64,000 nucleotides of DNA. It comes from Prorocentrum cordatum (Eukaryota; Sar; Dinophyceae; Prorocentrales; Prorocentraceae). The stretch lies in assembly GCA_963575745.1 (NCBI GenBank), contig CAUYUJ010014174.1:351001-415000 (forward strand). The letters run 5' to 3'. Position 1 is the stretch's first letter; the number at the start of each line of letters is the position of its first letter. A model generated the notes under the pieces. It did no database searches, was not told the DNA's origin, and saw only the letters and a list, made by a program, of their open reading frames with translations. Positions 54,352 through 63,877 of the stretch are shown piece by piece. A program made the position numbers and the translations under genes.

Positions 54352-54570
54352 TACTCCAGATTTCGCAATAAAGGGAGGGGGGTCTCATTTCGGGGGGGGG
54401 TCTCTTCCAGGCTATCTTGGAGGGCCTGGGGGGGTCTGGGGACCACGTTTGGGAGGGTTCTCCCACGGGGGGGGGGGTCTGAAAGGGCTCGTCTTGGAGG
54501 GTCCAGACCCCCTCCAGGAGGAGGAGGAGGAGGAGGAGGAGGAGGAGGAGGAGGAGGAGGAGGAGGAGTA
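54352..54570 (+). mobile_element. MITE family CTCCAGATTTCG, copy 4, with GAG array replacing its right terminal repeat
   Basis: TA-CTCCAGATTTCGCAATAAAG at the left and the usual interior to CCAGACCCCCTCC. Then, in place of the TTTTATTACGAAATCT part of the right terminus, a (GAG)17-18 run (54,516-54,568) ends GGAG-TA. The terminal GGAG and the TA duplication are retained. Confidence 0.9.
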
Positions 54571-54650
54571 CCCGCTGCCGTCTGTCGCCGCCCGCCCGTG
54601 GGGCACGCCGAGGCCCGAGCGCTGCAGTTGGTCACGGTCGGCTCGCTCGC

Positions 54651-54855
54651 TGCAGTCGGGCCGGGCGAAAGGGGGGGATTGGGAAAGGGGGGGTTACGAA
54701 ATTTGCTGCATGCAGCTGGTTTCGGCCACACCGAGGGGCCCATTCCTCGATGCATGGCCGCCTCCGGCGCCGGGAGGCGCCGGGAAAATCAGCTACGTGA
54801 GCTGATTCTCCCCCCCCCCCTTTGCTATCCCCCCCTTTTGCCCGACCCGATACAG
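54651..54855. mobile_element. MITE family TCGGGTCGGGCGAAAG, copy 2
   Basis: Body 54,656-54,850, 195 bp as in copy 1, with TCGGGCCGGGCGAAAGGGGG and TTTTGCCCGACCCGA ends. Flanks TGCAG and TACAG are a 5-bp duplication with one change. It sits 81 bp from MITE copy 4 of the other family. Confidence 0.9.
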
Positions 54856-55120
54856 TCGGGGCGCGGAAGAGGGAACCCGTTTCGTTGGGGAGGGGTTCGG
54901 TGCCCCCTTGGATCGTTTCACAGTCTGCCTCTGGTTTTCCTGAGGTTTTGCATGGGAGATCGAGGCTTGGCTGACGGGAGAAGGGGGCCTCGCTCCTGAT
55001 CCGTAGGGGCTTCGCCCCCTGCCGCCGGCCTCCCTCTCTTAGAATGGGACTTGGCAGAGCAGTGTGGGGATGTCTGGACGCTGACGTGAAGCAATGTCGG
55101 GACTTCACGCGAGGGCCAAT
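54856..55120. other. no supported gene
   Basis: Mixed GC-rich sequence between the MITE pair and the satellite; nothing recognised. Confidence 0.4.
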
Positions 55121-55124
55121 ATTC

Positions 55125-56090
55125 ATTTACAAGGGTGTATGGCTTCGGTGGCGCGAATATTAGGCAATTTACAATGGTGTATGGCTTCGGGGACGCGGAC
55201 ACCGTGATTTACGAGGGTGTGTGACCTCGGGGACGCAACTATTGAGTCACCTACTCAGGTTTATGGCATCGGGGGCGCAGCTCTTGAGTAATGTATGAGG
55301 GTGTATGGCTTCGGGGCGCGAATGTTGTGTAACTTGCAAGCGTTTGTGGCTTCGCGGATGCCAGTATGGTGTAATGTACGAAGGTTGATGGCCCTGGAGA
55401 CGCGACTATTGTATACTGTAAAGGAGTTGATTGGTTTGGGGGCGCGACTTTTGTGTAATTTACAGACGGTTATGGTTTCGGGGGACGTGAATGTTGCGTA
55501 ATGTACAAGGGTTCATGGCTTCGGGTATGCAAATCTTATGTAATGTACGAGGGTTGATAGTTTCGGAACCGCAGAGATAAAGTAATTTACGATGGTTGAT
55601 GGTTTCGGGATCGCAGATATTGTATAATGCGCGACGGTGTGTGGCGTCGGTGACGCAGCTATTGCATAATTTACAAGGATGTATGGCCTCGGGGACGCGA
55701 ACATTGCGTAACTTTTTGAGGATTCTGGCGCTGAGGACGCGAATATCGTGGAATTGTCTATTGTTTATGGCGTCGGGGGGCGCGAATATTAAGTACTTGT
55801 GATCGGGGGCGCGAGTTTGGTGTAATTTACTACGGTTCATGGTTTCGGGGATGCGAATATTGTGTAATTTACAAGGGGTTATGGCTTCAGGGGCGCGAAT
55901 ATGTGATTATTTGCGATGGTTTATGGCTTCTGGAGCGCGGGTATTGCTTAATGTACGAGGCGTTATGGCTTCGGAGACGTGATTATTGGGTAATGTACTA
56001 GGGATTATGGCTTTGGGGACGTGACGAGTGTGTAATTCACGATGCTTTATGGCCTCGGGGACGCGAATATGCTGTAACTGAATCGCTTCG
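55125..56090 (+). repeat. 42-bp satellite array, about 23 copies
   Basis: Unit approximately GTTTATGGCTTCGGGGACGC then GAATATTGTGTAATTTACAAGG, with a period of 41-42 bp and 10-30% divergence. Early units start near 55,138, 55,180, 55,222, 55,262 and 55,304. The period is 14 codons, so the minus strand shows recurring PEAINPRTL-like text. It is repeat-derived; I do not call a gene. Confidence 0.9.
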
Positions 56091-56354
56091 CTCATTCCGC
56101 CGGCCCTTATTGTCGCACCTCTGTCGATTTGGAGGTGTATTCCTGAGGGCGTCGCAGTGACTGTGGATTTGGTTTCGGGGGTGCGGGGTTGTCCTGGGGC
56201 AATCGTGGGTGTTCACGGGTCTGGTCGGTGATTGATTTGCTTGTGTCGGTGAGGGGTTGATGATTTTGGATGGTCGCTGTGGGGCCATGTCGCAGATCGG
56301 AGGTGTTCGTCGCAAGTTTGAGCCTTTCCGTTTTGGAGGGTGGCGGCTTGTGAA

Positions 56355-56443
56355 TGCGACCGCAGGAAGAGGAGGAGGAAGAGGAGGATGAGGAGGACGA
56401 GGAGGAGAGTGAGGAGGAGGAGGAGGAAGAAGGAGGAGGCCAT
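56355..56443 (+). repeat. (GAG/GAA)n array
   Basis: GAGGAAGAGGAGGAGG with GACGAGG interruptions, ending at GGCCATTTTGGCC. CTTGGGG-type minisatellite text follows at 56,455-56,585 and 56,985-57,060. Confidence 0.85.
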
Positions 56444-56739
56444 TTTGGCCGGCCTGGGGCGATGGTGGGGGCTCTTCGGCCCCTCTTGGGGCCGTTTCTG
56501 GAGCATCCTGGCCACCTCTTGGGGCCTTCTTGGGGCACCCTCGGGAGCCTTAGGGAGCGCTCTTGGGGCCTTGTCGGAGGAGATCGATCAAAGAAGCGGG
56601 GTCCCTCAATTAGCGCTGCCCCCCCAGAGGCCAAAATGGGACCAAAACCACAGTAAAACCAATTATTTGGGCTTCCTCGCCGAGGCCGTTTTGGACGCTC
56701 CGGCGACCCGCGAAACGCCCCCTCCAGGTCCAGGGGAGG

Positions 56740-56830
56740 GGGTAGGGGGAGGGGTAAGGGACAAGTTAGGTGCGCTCGCGTCAACATCTGACATCCTACC
56801 CCTCCCTCCCATCCCTTACCATGGCGCTGA
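56740..56830. repeat. dispersed short repeat shared with 63.4 kb
   Basis: CAAGTTAGGTGCGCTCGCGT and ACATCTGACATCCTACCCCT, CCCATCCCTTACC align with 63,397-63,465 (CAAGCTAGGTCCTCTCGCG, GCATCTGACGTCCTACCCCT, CCCATCCCTTTCC). Both are about 65-70 bp and non-coding. Confidence 0.7.
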
Positions 56831-56877
56831 TTTTCTCTATCCGCGGACGCGTGTCGTAGCGGACCTGTGGCTCCGCG

Positions 56878-56986
56878 CGCGTGTGCGTAGTGGGTGGTGG
56901 CGCGCGTGCGTGCGTGCGTGTGTGCGTGGTTGTGGTTGTTGTGGTGGTGGTTTGTATGTGTGTGTGTGTGTGCATGTGTGAGCGAC
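56878..56986 (+). repeat. GT/GC-rich microsatellite
   Basis: GTGCGTGCGTGCGTGTGTGC, GGTTGTGGTTGTTGTGGTGG and GTGTGTGTGTGTGTGCATGT in succession. Confidence 0.85.
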
Positions 56987-57225
56987 CGAGGGCCCCTCGG
57001 TCCGTCTGGAGCACGTCACGGGGCTCTCTTAGAGCGTTCCTGGGGCGCTCGGGAAAGCTTGGAAGGCAGCTCCGAGGAGGAGAACCATCTCTGGGCCTTA
57101 TCTGGCCGGGACCTGTCCGAGTACTTTCCGTTCGAGGGCCCCCAGGGGCCGCCCCACGCGGGCGAACTAGAAAATTGTAAACCAGTTACCAGAGTTCTTA
57201 GCACGCCTCTGCCCCGTTGGGCCAG

Positions 57226-57268
57226 CGAATTTACTAGAGGTTACGGCCTCGGGGACGCAAATATAATT
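57226..57268 (+). repeat. single unit of the 42-bp satellite
   Basis: AATTTACTAGAGGTTACGGC and CTCGGGGACGCAAATAT match the 55.1-56.1 kb unit, 1.1 kb beyond the array. 57,270-57,650 has only short frames (RAQQQLAVRKQKAGL). Confidence 0.7.
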
Positions 57269-57650
57269 TTTCTTATGTGTCCCACGACCCCCCAGGAATT
57301 CATACAACGCGATTCGGGGACGCTAGCTAGGACGTTTCTCGGCTCCTCCCTCTCGCGCGCTCAGCAACAATTAGCAGTAAGGAAGCAGAAAGCAGGACTG
57401 TAATAGTGGAAACTGGAAGCTGCAACTGGCACACGGAGCTGCAAGCCTAATCTTCGCAGCTTGACGGCCCCGCAAGAGGGCCGGCGAATTTGTCGTTCTT
57501 TAGGTCAGGCCGATGATTGTATTGCGCGCTTCTTAACCTCCGAGCACGCTTCTGGGGAGCGGTGGTATGCGCCTGTATGCAGCATCATGCGGAGCTCACG
57601 TATCGCTTCAGGGGGCCCGTGCAGCGTGAACCGAGTATTTTCTTTGGGTT

Positions 57651-57778
57651 GAGGGCAAAGGGTGAAATCTGAAACGCCGTCTCGATTGATGTTCGAGGCT
57701 TGAATCTGCACAGGGTGAATCACAAGACGAATTGATTTTGAGGTGCAAAAGCCCACATGGATTTCACCCTGAGCCCTC
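57651..57778. mobile_element. inverted-repeat element GAGGGCNNAGGGTGAAATC
   Basis: GAGGGCAAAGGGTGAAATC on the left pairs with the complement of GAGGGCTCAGGGTGAAATC on the right; 128 bp in total, interior AT-richer than the flanks. No clear target duplication. Confidence 0.7.
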
Positions 57779-58129
57779 CACCTTAAGAAAATGCGCAGGT
57801 GACAGGGACTCGGATTTCTGAGGATGGGGGTACGCTGGCGAGGGGGAGGGCGGGGAGCTCTTTTAAAGACGCGGTGAGGACGAGAAACGGGAAGGGGGGC
57901 GCGGAGAACGAGGCGAGGCCATCGTGGGATTTGTAAGCCCAGTTGTTGCTTGGTCCCAGTCCTATTGTTGATGCCAATTGGTTCTAACCTCCTCTTTATG
58001 GTGAGGCGGCAGTGCCATTCCAAAGCCTGCCGTTCCGAATCCGGTCCCCCTTCCCGAGAGGATCGGCTGGGGAGAGGAGGAGTGGGAGGAGGACGGAAAG
58101 GGATGGTCGCCCCATTCCCCTTCCCCCTC

Positions 58130-58312
58130 TCCATCGTCCGTTTCCTCCTTTTCCTCCGCGTTTCTCCTTCCCTCGCTTCTCCTTCCCCTCCCCCTCCCCC
58201 TCCTCCTCCTCCTGCTCCTCCTCCTCCTCCTCCTCCTACTCCTCCTACTCCCTCCTCCTCCTCCTCCGTTCCATGCCCGTCCTCGTTCACATTCTCTTGC
58301 TTCCCCTCGTCT
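58130..58312 (+). repeat. CTC array in a pyrimidine tract
   Basis: C/T-rich from 58,115; nearly pure CTC/TCC at 58,196-58,266 with TACTCC interruptions; ends CTTCCCCTCGTCTAAG at 58,316, a possible splice acceptor. Confidence 0.8.
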
Positions 58313-58316
58313 AAGC

Positions 58317-58507
58317 AAAGGCAATCGGACTCTGGATTCGGGGAGCGCGGAAGGAGCGTGAGCGAGCAGGACGGCGAGGAGGAGGAGGAGGAGGAGGAGC
58401 AAGACGCAGAGCACGAAGTGAAGCATAAGGACCAGGACGGGGAGTTCTTCGCCAAAGACTCAGACGTGGCGGTGGGAGTGGAGGTGTACGCGGATCTGCG
58501 TACTTAG
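58317..58507 (+). CDS. C-terminal exon candidate of an acidic protein
   Basis: From the possible acceptor the frame reads QRQSDSGFGERGRSVSEQD, then (E)8, QDAEHEVKHKDQDGEFFAK and DSDVAVGVEVYADLRT before TAG at 58,505. The text on both sides of the short GAG run is of ordinary composition, so here the array seems to encode a Glu tract in a real protein. A C-terminal position is inferred from the stop. No family recognised. A short ORF follows at 58,528-58,679 (MCGYMFGPLKGEGDGEGEA). Confidence 0.4.
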
Positions 58508-58669
58508 AATCGAGCTTCAAACGACGAAATGTGCGGCTACATGTTTGGTCCCCTCAAGGGGGAGGGCGACGGCGAGGGGGAGGCACGGAGACAGCCGAAA
58601 ACTGTCGCCGAGGAGGTGGAGCGAGTGGATGTGGATGAGGCGGACGAGGGCGGTCGCGAGGAGAAGGAT

Positions 58670-58935
58670 CATGGATGAGGAGGAGGAGGAGGAGGAGGAG
58701 GAGGAGGAGGAGGAAGTGGAGGCTGAGGAGGGGCAGGATGCCAGGCAGGACAAGCAGGATTTGGAGAGTACGTGGAGGAGGAGGAGGAGGAGGAGGAGGA
58801 GGAACGTGTGGCTAAGGAGGACGAGAAGGAGGAATGGACAACGAAATCGAGGAGGAGGAGGACGAGGAGGAGGAGGATGGACACCAGACGAAAAAAGGGG
58901 GATGAGGAGGAGGAGAAGGAGGATGAGAAGGAGGA
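58670..58935 (+). repeat. clustered (GAG)n arrays
   Basis: Runs at about 58,675-58,712, 58,772-58,802, 58,852-58,880 and 58,902-58,935 separated by mixed purine-rich sequence. A frame across them (RVAKEDEKEEWTTKSRRR) may be coding in part. A perfect hairpin CACTTCCCCTGAGGGAAGTG lies at 59,021-59,040. Confidence 0.8.
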
Positions 58936-59257
58936 CCAATGTAAACCAAATATTCATCAACGATGCTGGAATACTCCCTCCTTCCAAGCTCTTTCTCGTT
59001 CACAGGCCCCTACAAGGATTCACTTCCCCTGAGGGAAGTGCCCCGTTTGGAGACAATCGTTGGAAGCTCCTGAAGCGTGCCGAAGCACCATTCTCGGAAT
59101 TTCAACACCACGGATCAACCTGACGGTAGCGTCTTGACGATCTTGAATCGTGCCCGAAGTTTGTTCTTGGGACTTCAACACCGCGAGCCAACGTAGTTGT
59201 TGTGATTTGATAATCATGAGTCGTTCCAACACGCCGTTTCTGATCCGCCAGGCATGC

Positions 59258-59475
59258 GAACCGTGACCTTCTTGAACTTGTTTATAATGAATATGCCTGG
59301 TGTTGAGGCGTGAACCACATTTTCAAAAAGGAGCCGCCCCCAATCCGTGACTGTCTTTTTTGCAAGTTTGAACATTCATATGCGCGGCGCTGAGGCGAAA
59401 GCCATGTTTTGAAAACGTCCCGCCCTCCATCTGTGAAGCTGATGCAAATTTTCATATAAGCCACATGTTGTAAAC
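59258..59475 (+). repeat. about 87-bp tandem repeat, 2.4 copies
   Basis: GTGACCTTCTTGAACTTG, ATGAATATGCCTGGTGTTGA and CCACATTTTCAAAA recur as GTGACTGTC, CAAGTTTGAACATTCATATG, CGCGGCGCTGA and CCATGTTTTGAAAA, then a partial third copy (GTGAAGCTGATGCAAATTTT). 59,475-59,700 shows nothing further. Confidence 0.8.
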
Positions 59476-59996
59476 CGCTGGCCGTTCCAAGAAACAGTGG
59501 CCAATTCTTAAGCTTCGGGATCCTAAATTATTAGAAAGTCTCAGGCGAGACGCCCGGCCTGCCCTTCCGACTGGCCTTGGGGCGAACCAGGGAGCGCACA
59601 TTTTCAAGGACAAGGAGGAAGGGGGTCATGAGGAGGAGTGAGCGGAGGAGGCGGAGGTGGGCGGGTAGGACGCAGAGCCCAAAAGAAGGTGGAGGTAGAT
59701 GCCGAGGGGGAGGAGGAGGAGGAGGAGGAGCGTCACAAAGAAGCCGTCGCCCAGACGGCTCATCTAGCCCGATGCCGCCGGCGTCCCCGCGGTCTTTACA
59801 GCGCTGGCAGGCGGGGTCCCAGAGCCTTTTGCCCCCCCTCGTCCTCGTGCTGCTCCTCCTCGGCCTCATCCCTCCCCCTCCTCGTCCTCCTCTCTCCCTC
59901 TCCCTCCTCGTCCTCCCTCCCACCCCCCGCCCTCCCCTCGTCGTCCTCCTCGTCCTCGTCCATCTGCCCCTCCTCGTCTTCCTCCCTCCCTCTTTC

Positions 59997-60019
59997 CTGT
60001 ATGGCCGTTTTGGCTCGTG
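59997..60019 (+). other. spliced-leader-like motif before an ATG
   Basis: GTATGGCCGTTTTGGCTCGT resembles the leader core with an inserted TG and three substitutions. A pyrimidine tract precedes it, and an in-frame ATG at 60,022 follows (MHQRTNALQLELLRHALRR). Weak alone. Confidence 0.3.
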
Positions 60020-60209
60020 CTATGCACCAGCGCACGAACGCCCTACAGCTCGAGCTCCTTCGGCATGCCCTGCGGAGGCGGCGGCCAGGGGTGCTCTGGC
60101 GTGGAGCTGGCTCCGGGAGGCGCCCCTGACGGTGGGGCCGGCGTTCCGTCCCGTGCCTCACGGAGGTCAGGGGCCCTCGAGCATGCACGTCATTTCGCAG
60201 GTCGGGTAA

Positions 60210-60734
60210 CCTCTCGAAGATGACTTGGAAGCCGCGGTGCAGGAGAGGAGCGAGGTGCTGGAGCTCCTCGACAGGATCGTCAGCGACGACGCCACTGCAG
60301 AGGGTCATCGCGGGCCTTCCCGCCTTGGCCGCCCTCTTGCTGGCCGTGTTCCCAGCTTCGAGGAGAAGCTCAGGCGCAACGTCGCCAGGCAGGCCGAGGC
60401 AGATGGCCCCGACAGCTTGCGCTGCCCCTGTGGCCGACCTCTAGCGTACCCGGCACGGCCCCCGCTTGTGGGCGCGGTTCCCTCCAGCCTCGGACGTCGA
60501 CAGGTTCCAGGACCAGGTCGTGCAGATTGGTCCTCCTCTCGCGGTGCCGCCCCCGGGGTCGTACCGAGGGTCTGCCAGCAGGAATTGCCGCCGTCCGACA
60601 TGCTCGACGCGCGTGGGTCCAGAAACGTGCCAGGGATGCGGTACATTTGTGGGGCTTTGGTGTCCTCATCGTGCTCAGCTGGCGTTGGTGATCATGGCGG
60701 TCAGGTCTTTGCTTGTTGTCTGCGAAATGCGTGA
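60210..60734 (+). CDS. exon candidate, unknown protein
   Basis: After CATTTCGCAG at 60,200 the frame reads LEDDLEAAVQERSEVLELL, DRIVSDDATAEG, SFEEKLRRNVARQAEADGP, DSLRCPCGRPLAYP. The first 70 residues are helical and acidic; RCPCGRP is a small Cys cluster. The following half is less convincing, and another frame (RKTCQGCG-like, ETCQGCGTFVGLWCPHRAQ) takes over near 60,610. No family recognised. Its only visible link to the SL-like motif at 59,997 is proximity. Confidence 0.35.
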   Translation, partial: PLEDDLEAAVQERSEVLELLDRIVSDDATAEGHRGPSRLGRPLAGRVPSFEEKLRRNVARQAEADGPDSLRCPCGRPLAYPARPPLVGAVPSSLGRRQVPGPGRADWSSSRGAAPGVVPRVCQQELPPSDMLDARGSRNVPGMRYICGALVSSSCSAGVGDHGGQVFACCLRNA

Positions 60735-61147
60735 CGAGATAGAACAGCAGGTAGACGCAGCAGCAGCAGGTGGTGACCCCCCTGCTGGTGTCTTCACGCT
60801 CCCTCCAAGGCTTCGGTGCTGTGGCAATCTCGCCAGGACGTTGGAAGGAAGTGGCTTCGTCGGCTCCTCTCGCGCGGCACCCTGGCAGCCTATCAGACAG
60901 CACCCCCCCGCCCTGGGGCAGGTCGGCTCCTCTGGTGACTGGAGCTCTCCTGTCAGGCCGTTGCTTCTTGGGAAGTTTGGCCTCCTGCACACTGGGGAAG
61001 GGGCATCGCCGGCACCACGTGTACTTTGAAAGTGGTAATTGCTGGCACCAGGCGGATCGTGTACGAGGCATTTCGAGGTACGTAGACCTTCGGCCCATCG
61101 CGCCACCGTGCCTGGGTTGCGGGTTACAGGCCTTTCGGATGTTCGCG

Positions 61148-61242
61148 TGTGTGTATATATGTATAGGTATAGATGTATGTATATATATATATGTGTATGT
61201 ATGTATACGATCTATGTTATATATATATATATATACATATAT

Positions 61243-61274
<32 letters not shown>

Positions 61275-61292
61275 GTATATGTATATGTATGG
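61148..61292 (+). repeat. (TA)n/(TATG)n microsatellite
   Basis: About 145 bp of alternating purine-pyrimidine TATATATATG and GTATGTATGT units. It abuts the minisatellite on the right. Confidence 0.95.
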
Positions 61293-61700
61293 TGGGAGGC
61301 CTGTCGGGGGCCGCTTGGAGGCCTCTTTCTGGGCCTCTATCTGAGCCTCTTGCGGGCCCCGTGGGGCCTTTAGGGGGCCCCGTGGGGCCTCTAGGGGGCC
61401 TCCTGGGCTCTCTTGGGGGACTCTTGGAGGCCTCTTGGGGCCTCCTGAGGGCCTCTCGGGGTGGAAGGCTGGAATTGTCCGTTCGTGTTCTCCCTTTAGG
61501 AGTCGTCTTGGGGCCCTCATTGGGCGATCTTGGGCGCCTCTTGGGCCGTTCTGGGGCCCTCTTGGACCGTCTGGGGGCGTTCTTCGGGGTCTCTTCGGCC
61601 GTCCTGGGGCGGTCTTGGGGCCCTGTGGGGCCATCTTGGAGCGTCGGAAACCCGAAAACACGAGAACGCGAAGAACGTGAGAAGAAAACCTTTCCAACCC
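61293..61700 (+). repeat. CTTGGGGCCTC minisatellite, block 2
   Basis: Same family as 46,055-46,420, with GGCCTCTTGG, GGGGCCTTTAGGGGGCCCCG and GGCGTTCTTCGGGG-type units. It ends GGGGCCATCTTGGAGCGTCG, GAAA, then CACGAGAACGCG. 61,700-62,390 shows no supported gene. Confidence 0.75.
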
Positions 61701-62384
61701 TGTAGTATTGTATGCTATAGCCCGGCTTGTTACGGAACGAAAGCATGCCCACCAGCCTTATCATAATGTGTTTGTTTTCCAGCCCCATGGCGTCCGACCA
61801 GTCCAATACTGCTAGGGAACAGTCGCCTACAAATATGTCCGATTGTTAAGGAACCTCATCAATTTGTTCGTGGAATCGCCCCAGACAGCAGTGAACGTTG
61901 ATGAACTCATTGTCGCATGATGATGGTGACGTAGACGAGCATTGGCGAGCGCATTGAATATTTAGAGGACTACAGATTGTTCATTATACCAACCTGACAG
62001 TCCGAGTATTATGAGCCAGTGGTGTTTGAATGAGTATGTCTTGCGCGCGCGAACAAGCGCACTTGGTTCGCACAGTTCCCCACACATTGCTTGCATGTTG
62101 GGGTTCTCACTTCCTTTGCTCCAGGTAGTCGGTTGTGTGTGCCAGGTGTTCAACTGGTGCCTGGTTGGTGGGCGCCCATGTTCGCCCCCCTCGTTTCCCT
62201 CGTCTAGACGTGCTTGACCTTTCGCTGGAGTGACCCTTGGTGCAGGCCCAATGGGGTCCCCCGATCGCTGAACGCGAAGCGGTAGCAGCGGCTTGGGCGC
62301 CTGGGTTTGGCCACCCCGCGTCCTCTGTTAAGCCGGGCACCGAAGGTACTTCTTGCTTAGGGTAATTTTTGCGTGTAGCCTAGG

Positions 62385-62640
62385 CAAGAGTGCCTAGGAT
62401 CCCTCCCCAAGCCGCGATCGGCTACATGGACCCCAAGAGTAGGGGGCCGATCGGGGTCCTTCCCTCCCCTAGCCGATCGGGGTCCTTCCCTCCCCTGTTC
62501 CCCCCCTACTTGCGTGTAGCCGATCGGGGTCCTTCCCTCCCCTAGCCGATCCTAGCCCCCTCAAGGCCTGCCAGCCTTGAGGGGGCCTAGGATCCCTCCC
62601 CAAGCCGCTTCCCCCCCCCCCCTCAAGGCTGGCAGGCCCG
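62385..62640. repeat. complex repeat with hairpins (GATCGGGGTCCTTCC)
   Basis: CCGATCGGGGTCCTTCCCTC occurs three times (62,476, 62,521 and a variant at 62,450). CCTAGGATCCCTCCCCAAGC occurs at 62,394 and 62,587. CCCCCTCAAGGC/GCCTTGAGGGGG forms a 12-bp-stem hairpin at 62,558-62,587, and half of it recurs at 62,620. Confidence 0.8.
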
Positions 62641-62705
62641 CCTCCGCGCCCCTGTCCATCGGGGCCGCGGCGGTCGCCAAGGGCGCGCGCATTCCGCAGG
62701 CGTCG

Positions 62706-62753
62706 CCACCGACGACGACGACGACGACGACGACGGCGACAACGACGACGACT

Positions 62754-62786
<33 letters not shown>

Positions 62787-62910
62787 TGGTCGACGACGTC
62801 GACGACGACGACGATGTCGACGACGTCTTTGACGTCGTCAACCTCGCCGCCGTCGTTATCCGCTATCGTCGTCGTCGGTCCGCCCGTCGTCGTCGTCGTC
62901 TGTTCTTGCC
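62706..62910 (+). repeat. (GAC)n to (GTC)n array
   Basis: GAC units from 62,708 with ACTACGATG interruptions, passing through GTCGACGACGTCGAC palindromes near 62,790 into GTC units by 62,830. The strand switch lets the array fold back on itself. 62,910-63,560 has no supported gene. Confidence 0.85.
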
Positions 62911-63394
62911 CGTTGTCCTGATCTTCCTTCTGCTGCTCATCGGGGGTAGAAGCGATGGGTGAAGGGAGGAGGACGAGGACGGGAGGAGGATCAGGAGGAG
63001 AAGGAGGACGAGGAAAAGGCGGCCCTAAAGTAATGGCGAGACAGAAAACTGTTTCGCGGGCGCGCCAAAGCTGATACTGCGTTTGCCCTCCTTGACCCAC
63101 GTCATTGGTGAGCATGGGGAAGTTGAGGAAGAGTGGGTTCGGTTACGGCAGCGCAAGTGGGCGTCAAGCCGACGTTCGCCGAGCGCGAGAGGTGGACTAG
63201 AGGCATCTCTGCTGACCCTCCTCCTGCCAGATCGATACGTTCCCCAGCCACTCTGGCGCTGCGGCCGGGAAGGTACGGGTGAGTGAATGGGAAGAGGTCG
63301 TCGTTCTTCGTGGAGAAATTTGTGATGCAGACCCGTGAGGCCCTTCGACCACCGCAAGCGAGCTCCCCCCCCGCAGAGTGGGGAGGAGACGGAG

Positions 63395-63468
63395 GAGGGC
63401 AAGCTAGGTCCTCTCGCGCCGCATCTGACGTCCTACCCCTTTCACCCATCCCTTTCCGTTGCGCTGGA
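63395..63468. repeat. dispersed short repeat shared with 56.8 kb
   Basis: See 56,740-56,830. Similarity covers the TCTGACGTCCTACCCCT core and the CCCATCCC flank. Confidence 0.7.
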
Positions 63469-63571
63469 TCATTTTCCAGCCGTTGGCTTTAAACGCCAGT
63501 GGTCCAACAAATGAACCCGTGGTGTCGTACACAGCCAGAAAAAGGGGCTTTTGTACCATTAATCGATCCAA

Positions 63572-63630
63572 GGACGAGGAGGAGGAGGCTGAGGAGGAGG
63601 AGGAGGAGAGGAGAAGGAAGGAGGACGAGG
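63572..63630 (+). repeat. (GAG)n array
   Basis: GAGGAGGAGGCTGAGGAGG and further GAG units with AGAAGGAAGG at the right. Confidence 0.85.
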
Positions 63631-63643
63631 CGGAGTCTGGTGG

Positions 63644-63877
63644 ATGAGCAGGAGGATGATTAGGAGACAGGGCAGGACAATGAGGGAGGAGGAACAGCAG
63701 CAGCAAGAACAACAAGAGAAGGAAGAGCAGGATGACCAGGGGAAGGCGGAGGAGGGGAGAGGGGACGGTACCGACGACGGGTTGACTGTAACGACGACGG
63801 AACCGTTACCAGAAACGTGGCCCGCGTTGGGCAACCACGTGGGATCATGTTGTTCATACCTAAGGCGGCCCGGTTGA
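63644..63877 (+). CDS. exon candidate, Gln/Glu-rich protein
   Basis: A 77-residue frame: RRQGRTMREEEQQQQEQQE, KEEQDDQGKAEEGRGDGTD, DGLTVTTTEPLPETWPALG and NHVGSCCSYLRRPG. The C-terminal 40 residues are of ordinary composition. The start shown is only the first ATG; the upstream purine array also stays open in this frame. Family unknown. The last 120 bases of the window show nothing. Confidence 0.3.
   Translation: MSRRMIRRQGRTMREEEQQQQEQQEKEEQDDQGKAEEGRGDGTDDGLTVTTTEPLPETWPALGNHVGSCCSYLRRPG

Noticed and set aside
55125-56090. Regular repeats suggestive of a CRISPR array
   Set aside because: The 42-bp units are contiguous without unique spacers, and the context is eukaryotic.
56437-56455. GGCCATTTTGGCC as another spliced-leader relict
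   Set aside because: Only the 11-base GCCATTTTGGC core matches and the word is itself a palindrome; flanks do not fit.
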